Positions 53,208 to 63,868 of a stretch of 64,000 bases of DNA are shown one piece after another. The stretch's first letter is position 1. Every line of letters starts with the position of its first letter. The stretch is taken from NCBI GenBank assembly GCA_963662175.1, contig OY759222.1, positions 4,818,713 through 4,882,712 on the forward strand, in the 5' to 3' direction. This DNA is from Aradus depressus (taxonomy: Eukaryota; Arthropoda; Insecta; Hemiptera; Aradidae). The translations under genes and the position numbers were made by a program. The notes below the pieces were generated by a model. The model saw nothing but the letters and a program-made list of their open reading frames with translations. It did no database searches and had not been told where the DNA came from.

Positions 53208-53796
53208 TGAAAAAAAGTCGTCGGTGATTCACCGGCAATGTACTTCCCCAGAACGGATTAATCAATTAACTTTTCGCTCCCCCTCCAGTACCTACGGTTG
53301 CGCTAATATTCAACAGTTGAATTACATAAGGGCTCCTAAGTCCCCATACTAAATGTTGTGTCAATAAATTCATTACATCGGCAGTTATTAGAGGTTTGGA
53401 GTTAAACCTCCCCCCTAACCCCCCCTCTTCTCCCATTCGACCGATCTGGCTGAAAATCGATAGGTTTTGTCTTTTTAAGGTTTTGATCACACATATAAAA
53501 TTTCGTGACGATACATTTATTCAATCGGCAGTTATTACAGTATTTATCTTAAATCTTCCCCCTAACCCCCCATTCTCTTTGGTTGATTTGGCTGAAAAAC
53601 AATAGGTGTCATCGTTAGACGGTTCTGGATTTAAATATAAAATTTCGTCTCTATACATTCATTCTATCGGGAGTATCGTGTTAACAGACACACAGACATT
53701 TTTAATTTCATATTTGAAATCTAGAGGTTGGAAAGCATGAAATTCTGCTGAAAACTCCACATCGGATTTTCGACCGATTCGGCAGCTCTTCAGGGC
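53208..53796 (-). repeat. Dispersed repeat family D, complete reference copy
   Basis: It starts (right to left) with the complement of the 5' block (GGTCGAAAATCC, GGAGTTTTCAGC, AGAATTTCATGCTTTCC), then has three internal units of about 110-120 bp, and ends at 53218-53250 with the complement of GGGGAAGTACATTGCCGGTG and AATCACCGACGAC. CGGTGA-A-TCACCG forms a tight terminal hairpin followed by a T-run on the repeat strand. At about 590 bp it is the best model of the family. Confidence 0.7.
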
Positions 53797-53975
53797 GAAA
53801 TATAATAACAATGAATGCAGGTGTTATGATGATGCGGTAAAGCAAGTGAGTGGATGAATGGATCCTGATTTGTGTCTTGTGGAGTGTTCATTGAGGTCAT
53901 TGTGGAGTATTCTGAGGGAGTCCTGTATAAGTATTCCCTGTCAGTCCCAAATATTTCACGGTATTAGTCTGAGAG

Positions 53976-54021
53976 AGACCTCGGAATTAAAGCCCGGATA
54001 TATTTTTGACGTATCATAATT
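53976..54021 (+). repeat. SINE family 1 tail sliver
   Basis: ACCTCGGAATTAAAGCCCGG is followed by a diverged tail. Nothing else of the SINE is visible. Confidence 0.4.
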
Positions 54022-54029
54022 AATGGAAT

Positions 54030-54410
54030 GTTCTAGGCTTCAGAAATCCGATATAAACCGGAGGTGAGAAAGACACTCAGTCAGCTACTTTTGGATTTTG
54101 ACCAGCTAGTAAGTTAAGATGTAAACAATTGCTTTCAATTACGTTTTGTGTCAGATTTCAGGTTGTGAATTAACTTTTTAAATGTAAATATTAATGTTTC
54201 CTTTGGACTAGGTTGATTTTTTATTAATATAAATACAGTTGTGCGTTTCCTTCTGACAATTAAATTTTCTTTTCGACTGGCCTGGCCATTATTGGAGAAA
54301 CAGTAAATTAAGAATTACTATAATGTGGGTTAGTTTCTAAGTCACAGACTCAGAAGTTGAATGTCTGTGACTCTAATTACATTTTTAACAGTTACATTAA
54401 ACGTTTCCCC
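54030..54410 (+). repeat. Possible solo LTR-like repeat
   Basis: The stretch shares ordered blocks with 9405-9610 and 10320-10475 and contains a TATA-like GATATAAACC near its start and a downstream CAGTCAGCTACTTTTGG segment. An LTR would explain this, but I see no terminal TG...CA pair with a duplication. Confidence 0.3.
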
Positions 54411-55011
54411 AACATAACTGAACAATAGCAATATGGCTGAAATCTGGGGTGTCAAATTGCGGCTGTGCCAATCGGATGTGCAGCCAGGTTATCGGAGGTG
54501 GTCTCAGTCCTTGAGAGGGTAGCTCAAGAGATCTCCCGCCAATTCCAATAATATTGAATCAACAGGCGCCCCCCCCCCCCCCCCCTCCCCCCCAAATAGA
54601 CTTTGACTGAGTAAATAAAAGAACAACAAAAACAAGAAAAGTAAATACATTTGTGAGTGTGTGTGAGTTTATCGTTACCCAATGTATTTGTGAGTATGTG
54701 TGAGTTTATCGTTACCCAATGTATTTTCAGAGACTCCCTTACTTTCGAGTCTACTTGGGCTTAATATATAATTCACGCTGCCATGATGATAATAATAATG
54801 ATAATATATAATTCATGCTTTATATTCAGTATATTGAAATAGTATACATTTAATGGACCTGGGCAATACGAAAAAAAAAAAATTGTAGGATGCTAATTGT
54901 GAGGAGAAAATCAATATAGTACAGTAGTGTAGAAAGGCCGATTCTGGGGCAAGTGGTGGTGGAGGTATATATGACAACCTTTGACCATTCCCCAGCCATC
55001 CCCCACTACTA
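54411..55011. repeat. Spacer with poly-C tract and a 37-bp duplicate
   Basis: A poly-C run lies at about 54568-54588. At 54650-54724 a 37-bp unit (TTTGTGAGTGTGTGTGAGTT and following) occurs twice with one change. No gene is recognised. Confidence 0.7.
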
Positions 55012-55101
55012 TAACCTCCCCGTGTGGTTATCCGTTTCAGGTTATGATACCCTTAATCGCCATTGTAACCTCCCCGTGTGGTTATCAGTGTCAGGTTATA
55101 A
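55012..55101. repeat. 53-bp-spaced direct duplicate
   Basis: TAACCTCCCCGTGTGGTTAT is followed in each copy by a TTCAGGTTAT- or GTCAGGTTAT-type phrase. TAACC and GGTTA in each copy make a small hairpin. Confidence 0.7.
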
Positions 55102-55335
55102 TAACAATTATTCTGTTTTTAGTAATATCGATTCTATAAAATATAAATTGTATCCAATATCGATTATTGGAAATATATATTTTTTTAAATACGCCTCCCT
55201 AGATTTTTTTCACATTTCAATATCTGTAAATTATCATTTTTATTTAGCCCACTTGCGCTCCCAAGCGCCTAAAAATCAAATTATTATTGATATTAAATCA
55301 ATTTGGTGTGACTACTTAACAAAAAAAAAACATAT

Positions 55336-55390
55336 CTGACGGGGTTTGAACTCACCACCTTCCGTATGGGAGGCTGGCTTGCTAGAAGAA
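55336..55390 (-). repeat. tRNA-like fragment, possible third SINE head
   Basis: On the minus strand GCCTCCCATACGGAAGGTGG then TGAGTTCAAACCCCGTCAG resembles the anticodon arm through T arm of a tRNA-like head with a B-box-like GTTCAAACC. The A-box half is not convincing, so a genuine tRNA gene is unlikely. Confidence 0.4.
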
Positions 55391-55518
55391 AAAAACATTA
55401 CTTACAGTTTAAAAGTTACAACCAAATACAAGATAACTGGTTCAAATAAACAGTAAATCATACTTACATACATCCTAACTTACTAACTGGTCTAGTTAAA
55501 CAAAGATAATCCATAAGC

Positions 55519-55622
55519 ACCCCTACCCTAGGAAATTAAACCAGGGTAGGCAACATTTAGGCCACCTATTCTCGGGCTAATGTCCATCAGAGTGACCAAG
55601 CCCGGGCATGAGTAACTAAGCA
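55519..55622 (+). mobile_element. SINE family 1, tail-half fragment
   Basis: It runs from CCCCTACCCTAGG through CAACATTTAGG and CCATCAGAGTGAC to GCCCGGGCATGAGTAACTA. It points toward the reverse copy at 55727, making a tail-to-tail pair. Confidence 0.75.
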
Positions 55623-55726
55623 TAAAATTTCCAAAGCCTAGTACTTTCTATGAAACTTCGTTGGTTAAATTGTTAACTAAACTGGAACCGTCCACTGGGG
55701 CATCTACCTGTAAGTTAGTTATCGTG

Positions 55727-55895
55727 ACTCATGCCCGGGCTTTAACTACATCATATCGCTCGGGTGGACATGAGCCCGTCTCTACCTAGGTAGGTGTCTT
55801 TAATGAATACCCTCACATCGTACAGGCTCGGGACCATCCCTTAACTTCCCTTCCGAAGGACTAATAGCAAAGATCCTTACTTCCCAGACAAACAT
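55727..55895 (-). mobile_element. SINE family 1, headless reverse copy
   Basis: It has the tail block TGACTCATGCCCGGGC and shortened body blocks to CTTCCGAAGGAC. The head is absent and several deletions of 10-40 bp are visible. Confidence 0.75.
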
Positions 55896-56294
55896 ACTCC
55901 AAAAACAGAAAACGATAGTTTCCAATTTAGGAAGGAATCAAATCAATAGGAAAATTTATTAAATTTTGTACATAACGGATTCAGGATTGGGTACAAATTG
56001 AACCGTTAGCAGAAGACAAAGTGAGTGGGTAGGTTTGAAAGTATCAGCTGGCTGGTTAGTATGCAAATGAGGGGATGGAGTCTGTACAGATGCTCTGTTA
56101 GCTTGGGTCTTGTAGCCAGCTCACCTCTCCTTCCTAATCTGTCCAGGACAAACTTCACAGGGGGCGCGATTAACTGGGAGGGCGCTTACTGCCACACCGT
56201 TCAAAATAGTGTTCAATTTTTTTTTTTTTTTTTTTATTTTTTCTTTTTTTTTCATGCATATTTACAATAGGTACAAACCATGAGTCAATTTGTT
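55896..56294. other. No recognised gene; T-rich run
   Basis: A long T-rich run lies at 56217-56252. The 81-codon frame at 56025-56270 ends in a poly-Phe stretch encoded by it and shows no domain. Confidence 0.5.
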
Positions 56295-56303
56295 GACGAT
56301 TAT

Positions 56304-56644
56304 ATAGGTTAGGTTAGGTTAGGTTTTATGACTCATGCCCGGGCTTTAACTACGAGGTCATATTGCCTACTACCAGAGCGCTCTTTCGTCATTCTGGTGG
56401 ACGTGAGCCCGACTCTTCTGTGGGAGTCCTAAATTTTGCCTACCATAAATTTTGATTCACTTAGGGCAGGGGTCTTTAACGAGTACCTGACATCGTAAAG
56501 GTCGGGACCATCGCTTAACGTCCCATCCGAAGTTTATTATTTTACCTCCCAGACAAGATAAACTAAGGGCCTCGGTCGGGTTACGAACCCACGCTCTTGA
56601 GCTCAGAAGTCAAGCACGCATACCACTGAGCTACCGGCGCCCTC
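56304..56644 (-). mobile_element. SINE family 1, full length, telomere-like tail
   Basis: GACGATTAT flanks both sides (56295-56303 and 56645-56653). The tail on the SINE strand is four ACCTA repeats, the longest such tail here. Both box regions are present; about 20 bp near CCGTCCTTCGG are deleted. Confidence 0.92.
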
Positions 56645-57028
56645 GACGATTATGTATAATAGGATAAAGTGAAATAATAAATAGGATTATTGATAATAAT
56701 AACCGGCTAGAAGTCAATACGCAATTAATTCAGTTTATAATACTGTTAAGATTATAATACTTGAAGCTCCCTTTGTGATTAGGTCAATATTTAACAATGG
56801 GCCCTACGGAGCCCTTTACAGTTCTACTTTTGGAAGCCTATAAAGGAAAATGAATCCATTCTTTTTTTACAATTGAATTTTTCCCTCTTTGTCTTCCAAT
56901 TATCTTCGAATAAAATTCAGTTTTCAATTTGAAGACAAAATGATTTCAATTAAAGCAGAATCGATGGTCTCGAGAGGTCTTCAACTTTTAGCGCACTGAT
57001 TGAAAGGAACTCAAACCGTCCGACGAAC

Positions 57029-57262
57029 GTCCTTAACTGCGAGGTTATATCGTCTACTACCAGAGTGCTCTTTCGTCGCTCTGGTAAGCATTAGCAGCTC
57101 ACTCTACACTGGAAGTCCTACATTTTGCTTATCCAGGTTTAAGGTTAACGAGTACCTGACACCGTACAGGCTTGGGACCATCCGAAGGACTGCGTGCTCG
57201 AAAAAAAGGTTGAAACCCGCGAACTTGAGTTCAGTAGGCAAGCACACTACTGCTAAGCGACA
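57029..57262 (-). mobile_element. SINE family 1, old diverged copy
   Basis: The block order is preserved from GTCTACTACCAGAG to a degraded head (AGTTCAGTAGGCAAGCACAC), with a deletion between the body core and the B-box region. The 100-codon forward frame and its minus shadow over it are not genes. Confidence 0.7.
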
Positions 57263-57584
57263 ATTTAAAATAAGAGGCTCGGAAGAGATGAAATTCTTGT
57301 GAAAACTCAACATCGATAACTGATTACATAACTTCCCCTATACTTCATATACCTGCGAAGTAAAAAAAGAAGAGAATAACCCAGGCATTTAAAATATCAT
57401 TAAGTAGACTGGAATTTTTTTTTGTCTTTATCCTTAATGGGCTTGATTTAGTCATAGCAGGTCGCCTTTTTTAAATTACTGTAACCTGGATGACGGAGTA
57501 AATTAAAAAATACAACTTGACTCTAAAATTTGATATTTTACCAAAATTTCGAAGAGTTCCACTTTCTCAGACAGCAGCCATGCA

Positions 57585-57985
57585 CTTGTAATCGAACGGG
57601 TGAGTAACGACGGAAGAAATCCATTTCTGAGGTGTCGAAGTACCTCGTTTATCTATGGAGATAGTTATAGCTATTCCCCTGAAAATGAAAAGTGTCGTTC
57701 TTATGGAGTTTTAAATTCACATGTGAAATTTAGTGTCTATACATTCATTACAACGGCAGTTATTGGAGTTTTTCTGAGTTAAGCCTTCCCCTAATTCCCC
57801 CTTTCCGTTTAGCAGATTTCGCTGAAAATCTACAGGTGTCATCGTTGAAGGATTACGGATTTACATATAATATTTCGTGTCGATACATTCATTCTATCGG
57901 GAGTAATCGTGATATCAGACACAGACATTTTTTTTTCATATTTGAATCTGGAGGATTGCATAACTTCCCCTCTACATCATCTAGC
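57585..57985 (-). repeat. Dispersed repeat family D, reverse copy
   Basis: Two internal units (TACATTCATTACAACGGCAG, CATTCATTCTATCGGGAGTA) and a 5' block end (CATAACTTCCCCTCTACATC) are present; a second 5'-block end lies at 57290-57345. The 3' block is missing. Confidence 0.6.
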
Positions 57986-58029
57986 TGCGGAAGTAAAAAT
58001 AATGTATTATAACAGCAATGTATAAAGGC

Positions 58030-58296
58030 TATGAGCAATACTGACAGGAGGGTGGGCATTTGCACAAGCAATGCTATTAGAAGGGTGACCATTTGTACAA
58101 GTAATGCTGACAGGAGGGTTGCCGTTCGCAAAAGCAATACTGACAGAAGGGTTGCCGTTTGCACAAGCAATACTGACAGAAGGCTTGCCGTTTGAGCAAG
58201 CGATACTGACAGGAGGGTGACCGTTTGCACAAGCAATACTGACAGGAGGGTGGCCGTTTGTACAAGCAATACTGACAGGAGGATGTTTGCACAAGC
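58030..58296. repeat. 33-bp minisatellite, about eight copies
   Basis: The unit is CAATACTGACAGGAGGGTGG plus CCGTTTGCACAAG, with single-base variants. The minus strand is open in all three frames over most of it (for example SIACANGHPPV repeated), which is what a nearly perfect 33-bp repeat without stops produces. A coding function is possible only if a transcript is shown. Confidence 0.9.
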
Positions 58297-58499
58297 ATTG
58301 AACGTGATCGAATGGATAATGTGTCTGCTATTTATAAAGATGTGCAACGGGCACAAAGATGTCAGTCTGGCAACTCAGCCGACAACGAGTGCCTTTTGGG
58401 GAAAAAACGTGAATCGAACCGGGCTCCAACAGCAATGTTCGGTTTATAGACATAAGTAATTCTGGGGATCTGTTGTAGCTCCCCTGCCTCTTGTCAAGT

Positions 58500-58640
58500 A
58501 CCCTTTGTTTAGACTTCAGGGAGCAACTGAACAATACAATACTCCTTGTAGGGCAATTCAACAATACAATAGGACCCTTCAGTAATGGCCTTTTTCGAGA
58601 ACCCATCAGCCATCTCGTTTCCCTTAAGACTGATGACAAC
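58500..58640 (-). pseudogene. Possible LINE RNase H fragment
   Basis: On the minus strand LKGNEMADGFSKKAITEG resembles the GNExAD block of LINE RNase H domains (compare 18027-18280), and the frame continues to a stop after VQLLPEV. The preceding VPGH motif is not readable, so the assignment rests on one short motif. Confidence 0.35.
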
Positions 58641-59117
58641 TGCCATTACCCTATGCGACTAAGATAAGCAACATGTGACTTAACGTTCAGTTTAGAGGAT
58701 ACATTCTTATAGATTCCAAGGCATTAAGTCTACAGTAGAGCCGGCATATGGAGGGGTGAAACGGGAGGGGATAGGAACCCATGAAAACGACGCGGTGGCC
58801 TTGGGAACGTCTCCCTGTTGGCTATCCCCTTCCGTTTCCCCCCTCCAAGCGACCTGGCCACAACCCCCCGAAGGGACAAGATATACCGGCGCTGCTATAA
58901 CTGACACTATCAGTAGGTTTTTGGAAGTTGTGGTTCTCAAAGAATATCTGACGGCTTTCAAGCTATGACTTCCGTCGTTAAACTCGTACATGACTTAGGA
59001 AGGTTGAACTGGAACTAGAACTGATGATCCAACAGGGTGCCAAAAAAGACACATTCACATAACGTCTGTACAAATGAATTACGGTGGAACACTTGACAAT
59101 ACAGTTCTGTGACGACA
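58641..59117. other. No recognised gene
   Basis: Open frames on both strands at 58707-58991 overlap each other. The minus-strand frame could be upstream sequence of the RNase H fragment, but I recognise no domain. Confidence 0.4.
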
Positions 59118-59350
59118 CAGGTAGCGTGCTTGCTTATTGTGCTCAAAATCGCTGGTTTGAATCCCGGTCGAGGCCCTTAGATTTTTATATGGGAAGTAAA
59201 AAAAACTTGAGTACGCCGTTCTTTGAATTTAACGTTAAACGATGGTCCCCTTCCCTAAGTGAATAAAAATTAAGAGTAGGCAAAATTTAGGACTACCGTA
59301 CTACTGTGGCTAATGTGGCCACTGTGACTACTCTAAAGCCTGGGCAAATA
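59118..59350 (+). mobile_element. SINE family 1, diverged forward copy
   Basis: The head has a recognisable B box (GGTTTGAATCCCGG) and a degraded A-box half (GGTAGCGTGC). The body has GTACGCCGTTCTTTG and AGGCAAAATTTAGG, and the end is short. It is followed by a reverse copy at 59473, the second tail-to-tail pair. Confidence 0.75.
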
Positions 59351-59472
59351 TTTTCTCAAATTCCACTTTCTCAAACCGCAGCATGCACTTGTAACCAAAA
59401 ATGGGAGAGTGACGATGAGAAAGACAGGACATCAGTTGGTCATTTCACATTGGACACTCAATGAGGTCATAT

Positions 59473-59716
59473 TGTGTCTCACGCCCGGGCTTTTAACTAC
59501 GATGTCATATCGCCTACTATCAAAGCGCTCTTTCGTCGCCAGACATGAGGCCGACTCTACTATGAAAGTCCTAAATTTTGCCTACCCTAAATATTTATTC
59601 ACTTAGGGTAAGGGGTCTTTAACGAGTACCGGACATCGTACAGGCTTCCAGATTAAAAACCTAAGTGCTTCGAACCCGCGATCTTGAACTCAGTAAGGAA
59701 GCAAGTTATCGGTGCT
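59473..59716 (-). mobile_element. SINE family 1, reverse copy with internal deletion
   Basis: The tail and body are well conserved to CATCGTACAGGCTT. The core between that point and CCAGATTAAA is deleted, then a B-box region and partial head follow. Confidence 0.8.
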
Positions 59717-62027
59717 ATCCATGGACACGTTGAACAAAATCATTAAATTCTTTAGACTGAAGAACGGTACATAAGAAGTATTTATCATTTACTCCCCTTT
59801 GATCTCTCTTCCCCTATTCTCTAATTCGTCAACCTCAATTGTCTAATCATTTAAATTATTTATTTATCCCATTTGTTTTCTCTTTTTTTTTTTGTTATTC
59901 TATATTTTTATTATATTTCTTTTATCATATTTCCTAAATTATTCGATCATAATCAATATTATTCCTTTTTTTGTTCATTTTACACATTTATATATTTTTA
60001 TCATACATTTATTTATTTCTTATCTTATCTTATTTTATTTTGACTATTTTTATTTTTCTTCTCTCTCCTCCCACTTTTCTATCTAGCCCCTACTGTCTAA
60101 AATTAATTTTATTTCAACCCTTGGCTGGGCATCCTCCCTTCTCTTTATATAATCAACCATCATAGTACTATGCTCTGTCGATTTTTAACTATTTTATTTT
60201 TTTCTTAGTTATATAGATTTTCTTTTTTTTTTACACATTGCCTTCTTTTTTCATGTTAATCTTTTGTTTATGTATATTTATAATTGTCCAGTTTTTCTCC
60301 AATGTAGCACTAATTTATTTATCTATCTATTTATTTCTTTGAAAGTCATACTGATACTATATTTCATTGTTTCCTGTTCTTTACTCTGTATGTATTTATT
60401 CAAAGGGGACCTCGGTCCCAAAATAATAAAATTTCTTTTCATTTCTTTTTCATTTATCAGATCTATATACCTCGTGAATCCAGCAGTATTGATGTGTAAC
60501 ATTTACAACCTTATGTACCTACCTCCTCAAAGATCGTAGCACATTTCTCCTAGATTCACGCCACAACCTAAAAGTTGTATATAAACAATACTTGATTGAG
60601 CAGGAGGCCATCTTTCCATTCAATTAAGTGTTCTCCAACTTTGAGCCTACCTAAGACTGGGGTCCGTGAGACCCCCGAACCTGAGACTGTACTGGCTCAG
60701 GAGACCCTTACTTTCACCTGAGCCAAGGTTCACTCCTGTTGTACTTTTCCAATAAGGTTTCATTTACCCCTAATCCCATGGCTAGGTCTGTATCTAATCC
60801 TGGCCTCACTATGCTCCTACTAAATAAAGGTCAAACCGACCGGAATCAGGAAAAACACTTCCCCCTCCCCCCAACCCCTAAACCAACCTTTTACCCCAAT
60901 CAATCCAATCCCTCCCCATTTCAATTCGGATTCGGATTCTACCTTTCACCTGACTGACTTTTGATGCTGTACATCTTTCCCGACAGGATTAACCTCGAAA
61001 GAATAAAATCAAGATGTAACAGAAAAAGCGTTACAATAACAACGCAATATAACCAACAGTGTCATCTGAGGGTCAACTTAAACCCATCAAAACCAAGAAT
61101 ATTTTTTTTACCCTTCAATTTATAATTGGGGTAAATAGAGGGGGTTTCTTATTACATAAACATTTTTATATGAAATTAAAATTTTTTTCATTGTATGTAT
61201 GCTTTAAAGAAGTGGTAAAGGACATTAAAAAAATTAATTCATAATAAATGTCTTAATTTTCTGTACAATATACTTCCTTCATTGGTGAGTTCTGAGATTG
61301 CTCACATGTTGACATGGGGTTTGGTTTCGGATTGGCTGAGTTGTGTCTATGTATGTACACCGGCCACGAACCGCGGCCCCTTCAGAGATCGATTATGCAA
61401 ATCTCTCTCACTCATAGACCTTCGACAATGTGTATAGGCAGTCGTGCAGTACACACTCACACTTCCTTCAATCTTCAATAGTCGTGACTACACTCGTAAA
61501 TTGTCATACAAAGAGTAAATAGGCAAATTTACTGTCAATAGGCTTTTCGCACAATACTTACAATTCAGGTAATTGCCAACTTTAAAATGGATTAACAACT
61601 TTCCCGAGAATCACAAAATGTTGTTTCAGAGTTCGTCTGGAAACTGACAGACTGTAAGACAACCCAAACTATCCGAACCAGAGACTGCAGACTCTGGTAA
61701 ATATAGTGTGCTATTCCGAGAGAAAAAAGTGCAAAAGTTACTGAAATTGTTGGATGGAATTATTCTCTAAATTTCAAACAATATGAAATAAAATGTATTG
61801 ATGTGCTTAGCCTGAATCTAATTTTATTTTTTCAATTTTTAAAATGGCTGCCTTAAATGGCTATACAATTTTTTCATAAACACTAGCCCATTCATTTTTT
61901 ATTCTAAAAATGATCAAATTCGACTTATAATTGAAGTTTAGTAGCCCAAAAAGGAAAAAAATAAAAATTCTGATTAAAAAATATCAATAAAAATAAAATA
62001 GAAAATTAAAAAATGGGACATTACATG
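59717..62027. other. No recognised gene; T-rich low complexity then unique DNA
   Basis: From 59800 to 60380 the forward strand is extremely T-rich, and the frames there are low-complexity Phe/Ile/Tyr. At about 60405-60440 GGGGACC-TC-GGTCCC forms a perfect small hairpin followed by AATAATAAAATTTC, which resembles the 3' end of some retroposons, but no coding region precedes it. From 60550 on I see no element or domain. Confidence 0.5.
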
Positions 62028-62236
62028 TTTTTTTTTTTATTTGTTGACCTTAGACCTAATACATATTAACCTAATGTCTGTAAGCGGTGTTATGTGGTTA
62101 TTTACATAGCATATATGGCCCCAAGAGGGGGAAGTTCTATCGACGAAATAAAACTCTCTTCTGGATGGGATTCGAACCCGCAACCACGGTGAGACCACGC
62201 GACCAACGCACTATGCTCTAGGCCACCAAGTCCTCA
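62028..62236 (-). mobile_element. SINE family 2, third, diverged copy
   Basis: The B box GGTTCGAATCCCA is intact on the SINE strand, the head is partly degraded, and the left T-run is the complement of the poly-A tail. The body matches the other two copies in GTTCTATCGACGAAATA. Confidence 0.75.
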
Positions 62237-62683
62237 CAATAAAATGTAATATATTAATATTGTACGTAATTTCATATTGCACAAACGATTTTTGAGTTGC
62301 TGTTGTATTCTGTTTGAATTTAAAAAAAAAAATGTGCTACAGGCAAACAAACAAATAGCAATTTCGAAAGTAGAAAACAGAAACATTGTGAGACATTTCA
62401 ATTACCGACATTCATTCCATGAAAACGTAAAATAAAAAGAATAAATGTAATTGGAGTGCAACAAATTCCAAATTTTCTTACATTTTCAAAACTTCAATGT
62501 TTTGAATCTCTTTAGGATAGCTGTTGGGAGTCAATTTTTAATTACACAAGAAATAATCAAAAAAATTACAGTTTTTTTTCGACATTTAAAATCCTATTTT
62601 TATTCGGATTGTACTTTTGTGTTTAATATTAAATTGTGGAAATCGTCCAAAAAATTTTTTTTTTCCAACGATTTTTCAGTTCA
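62237..62683. other. No recognised gene; AT-rich
   Basis: The 79-codon frame at 62451-62690 is Phe/Lys-rich and shows no domain. I see nothing else. Confidence 0.5.
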
Positions 62684-62967
62684 AAGGTAGCATACTGGTG
62701 TCAAGATTCCGGGCTCGAAACTAGGCTGAGACCATTAGTTTATTTTATCTGGGATGTAAAAAGAAAACTTGAGCACGCCATCCTTCGGATTGGATGTTAA
62801 ACGATGATACCAAGTTTGTATGATGTCAGATACTCGTTAAAGATCCCTATCCTATGTGAATATGAACGTAGGAAGCAAAATTTAGGACTTCCATAGTAGA
62901 GTCGGGCTCATGTAGTAGGCGGTACGACCTCGTAGTTAAAGCCCGGGCACGAAGCACAATAACTAAC
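62684..62967 (+). mobile_element. SINE family 1, diverged forward copy
   Basis: A degraded head (GGTAGCATACTGG; GGCTCGAAACTAGG at the B box), a complete body and AGCCCGGGCACGA with a short (TAAC)n tail are present. Confidence 0.8.
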
Positions 62968-63636
62968 ATAAGTTTGTACTTCTTAAACTAATTTTTTTTT
63001 TTTAATGCCCATTTTGTTTCATTGGAAAATGGCGGGGGTTTAGTTTTTTATGTTCTCGGGGCTCTCGAGAAAATTGGCTTCTTTCGTGGTCTATCGTAGT
63101 ATGTATCACTACATCTATAGAACTGTCTGTAGACACGAATGAAGCACAAATACCAACCCCCCATTCTCAAATAAATTTGCAAGTTGATCGTTCCATCTTT
63201 TTAACCTCCCCCCTCTTCCAGATCTGTTTTATTCATGGCAACATAAGCTCCCAGCCCTGAGCATAATAAAAATTTATGTCTACTCTCTCTTTTTTTTTTT
63301 TTTTATTCATTTTTACTATTTTTTTGCTTTTGTTTCTGTAAACGCAATTTGGTTACACCTCAATTGACAGTCGTTTTCAAAAAAGGCTCATTTAGAAAGC
63401 AAATGAGAAGCAAAGCTCCGAGGATAGCACTCAACGAAGATGTATGTAGAAGGCAACCTTTTGAATAAAACAGCACAAGCCCACTATTTGAATAAAAGAG
63501 AAATAATGTACATAGCTATTGTGATCTTTTTGGGTGAGGATCAAATAGGGCATAAGTCATAAATAGGTTATTTTGAGTCGTAATTATGAAAATAAAAAAA
63601 AAAAAATTATTTTGAGGACCGAGTTCAATATATGGA
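62968..63636. other. No recognised gene
   Basis: There are T- and A-runs (near 63290 and 63593) but no domain, RNA gene or element that I can identify. Confidence 0.5.
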
Positions 63637-63868
63637 AGGCACCGGTAGCTCAGTGTATACTGAGCTCAAAATTGCGGGTTCGAAAACTGGCCGAGTTTAT
63701 TTTATCTGAGAGTAAAATAAATTTAAGCACGCCGTTCTTCGGATGGGACGTTAAACGATGGTTCCGAGCCTGTACGATGTCAGGCACTCGTTAAAGACCC
63801 CTAACCTAGGTGAATAAAAATTTAGGGTAGGCAACATTTAGGACTCCCACAGTGCATGAGTAACTAAA
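63637..63868 (+). mobile_element. SINE family 1, forward copy with intact A-box region
   Basis: GCACCGGTAGCTCAGTG retains the A box. About 15 bp after it are lost, the B-box region is GGTTCGAAAAC, the body is near consensus, and the copy has a deletion from CCCACAGT to GCATGAGT near the tail. The 73-codon frame across it is not a gene. Confidence 0.85.

Noticed and set aside
54953..55339. A 128-codon forward frame as a gene
   Set aside because: It contains a direct duplicate and AT-rich low-complexity sequence, with no motif or splice support.
60400..60440. The GGGGACC-TC-GGTCCC hairpin plus AATAAA as a bacterial-type terminator
   Set aside because: The context is eukaryotic and the hairpin is followed by an A-rich, not a T-run, sequence; it better resembles a retroposon 3' end.
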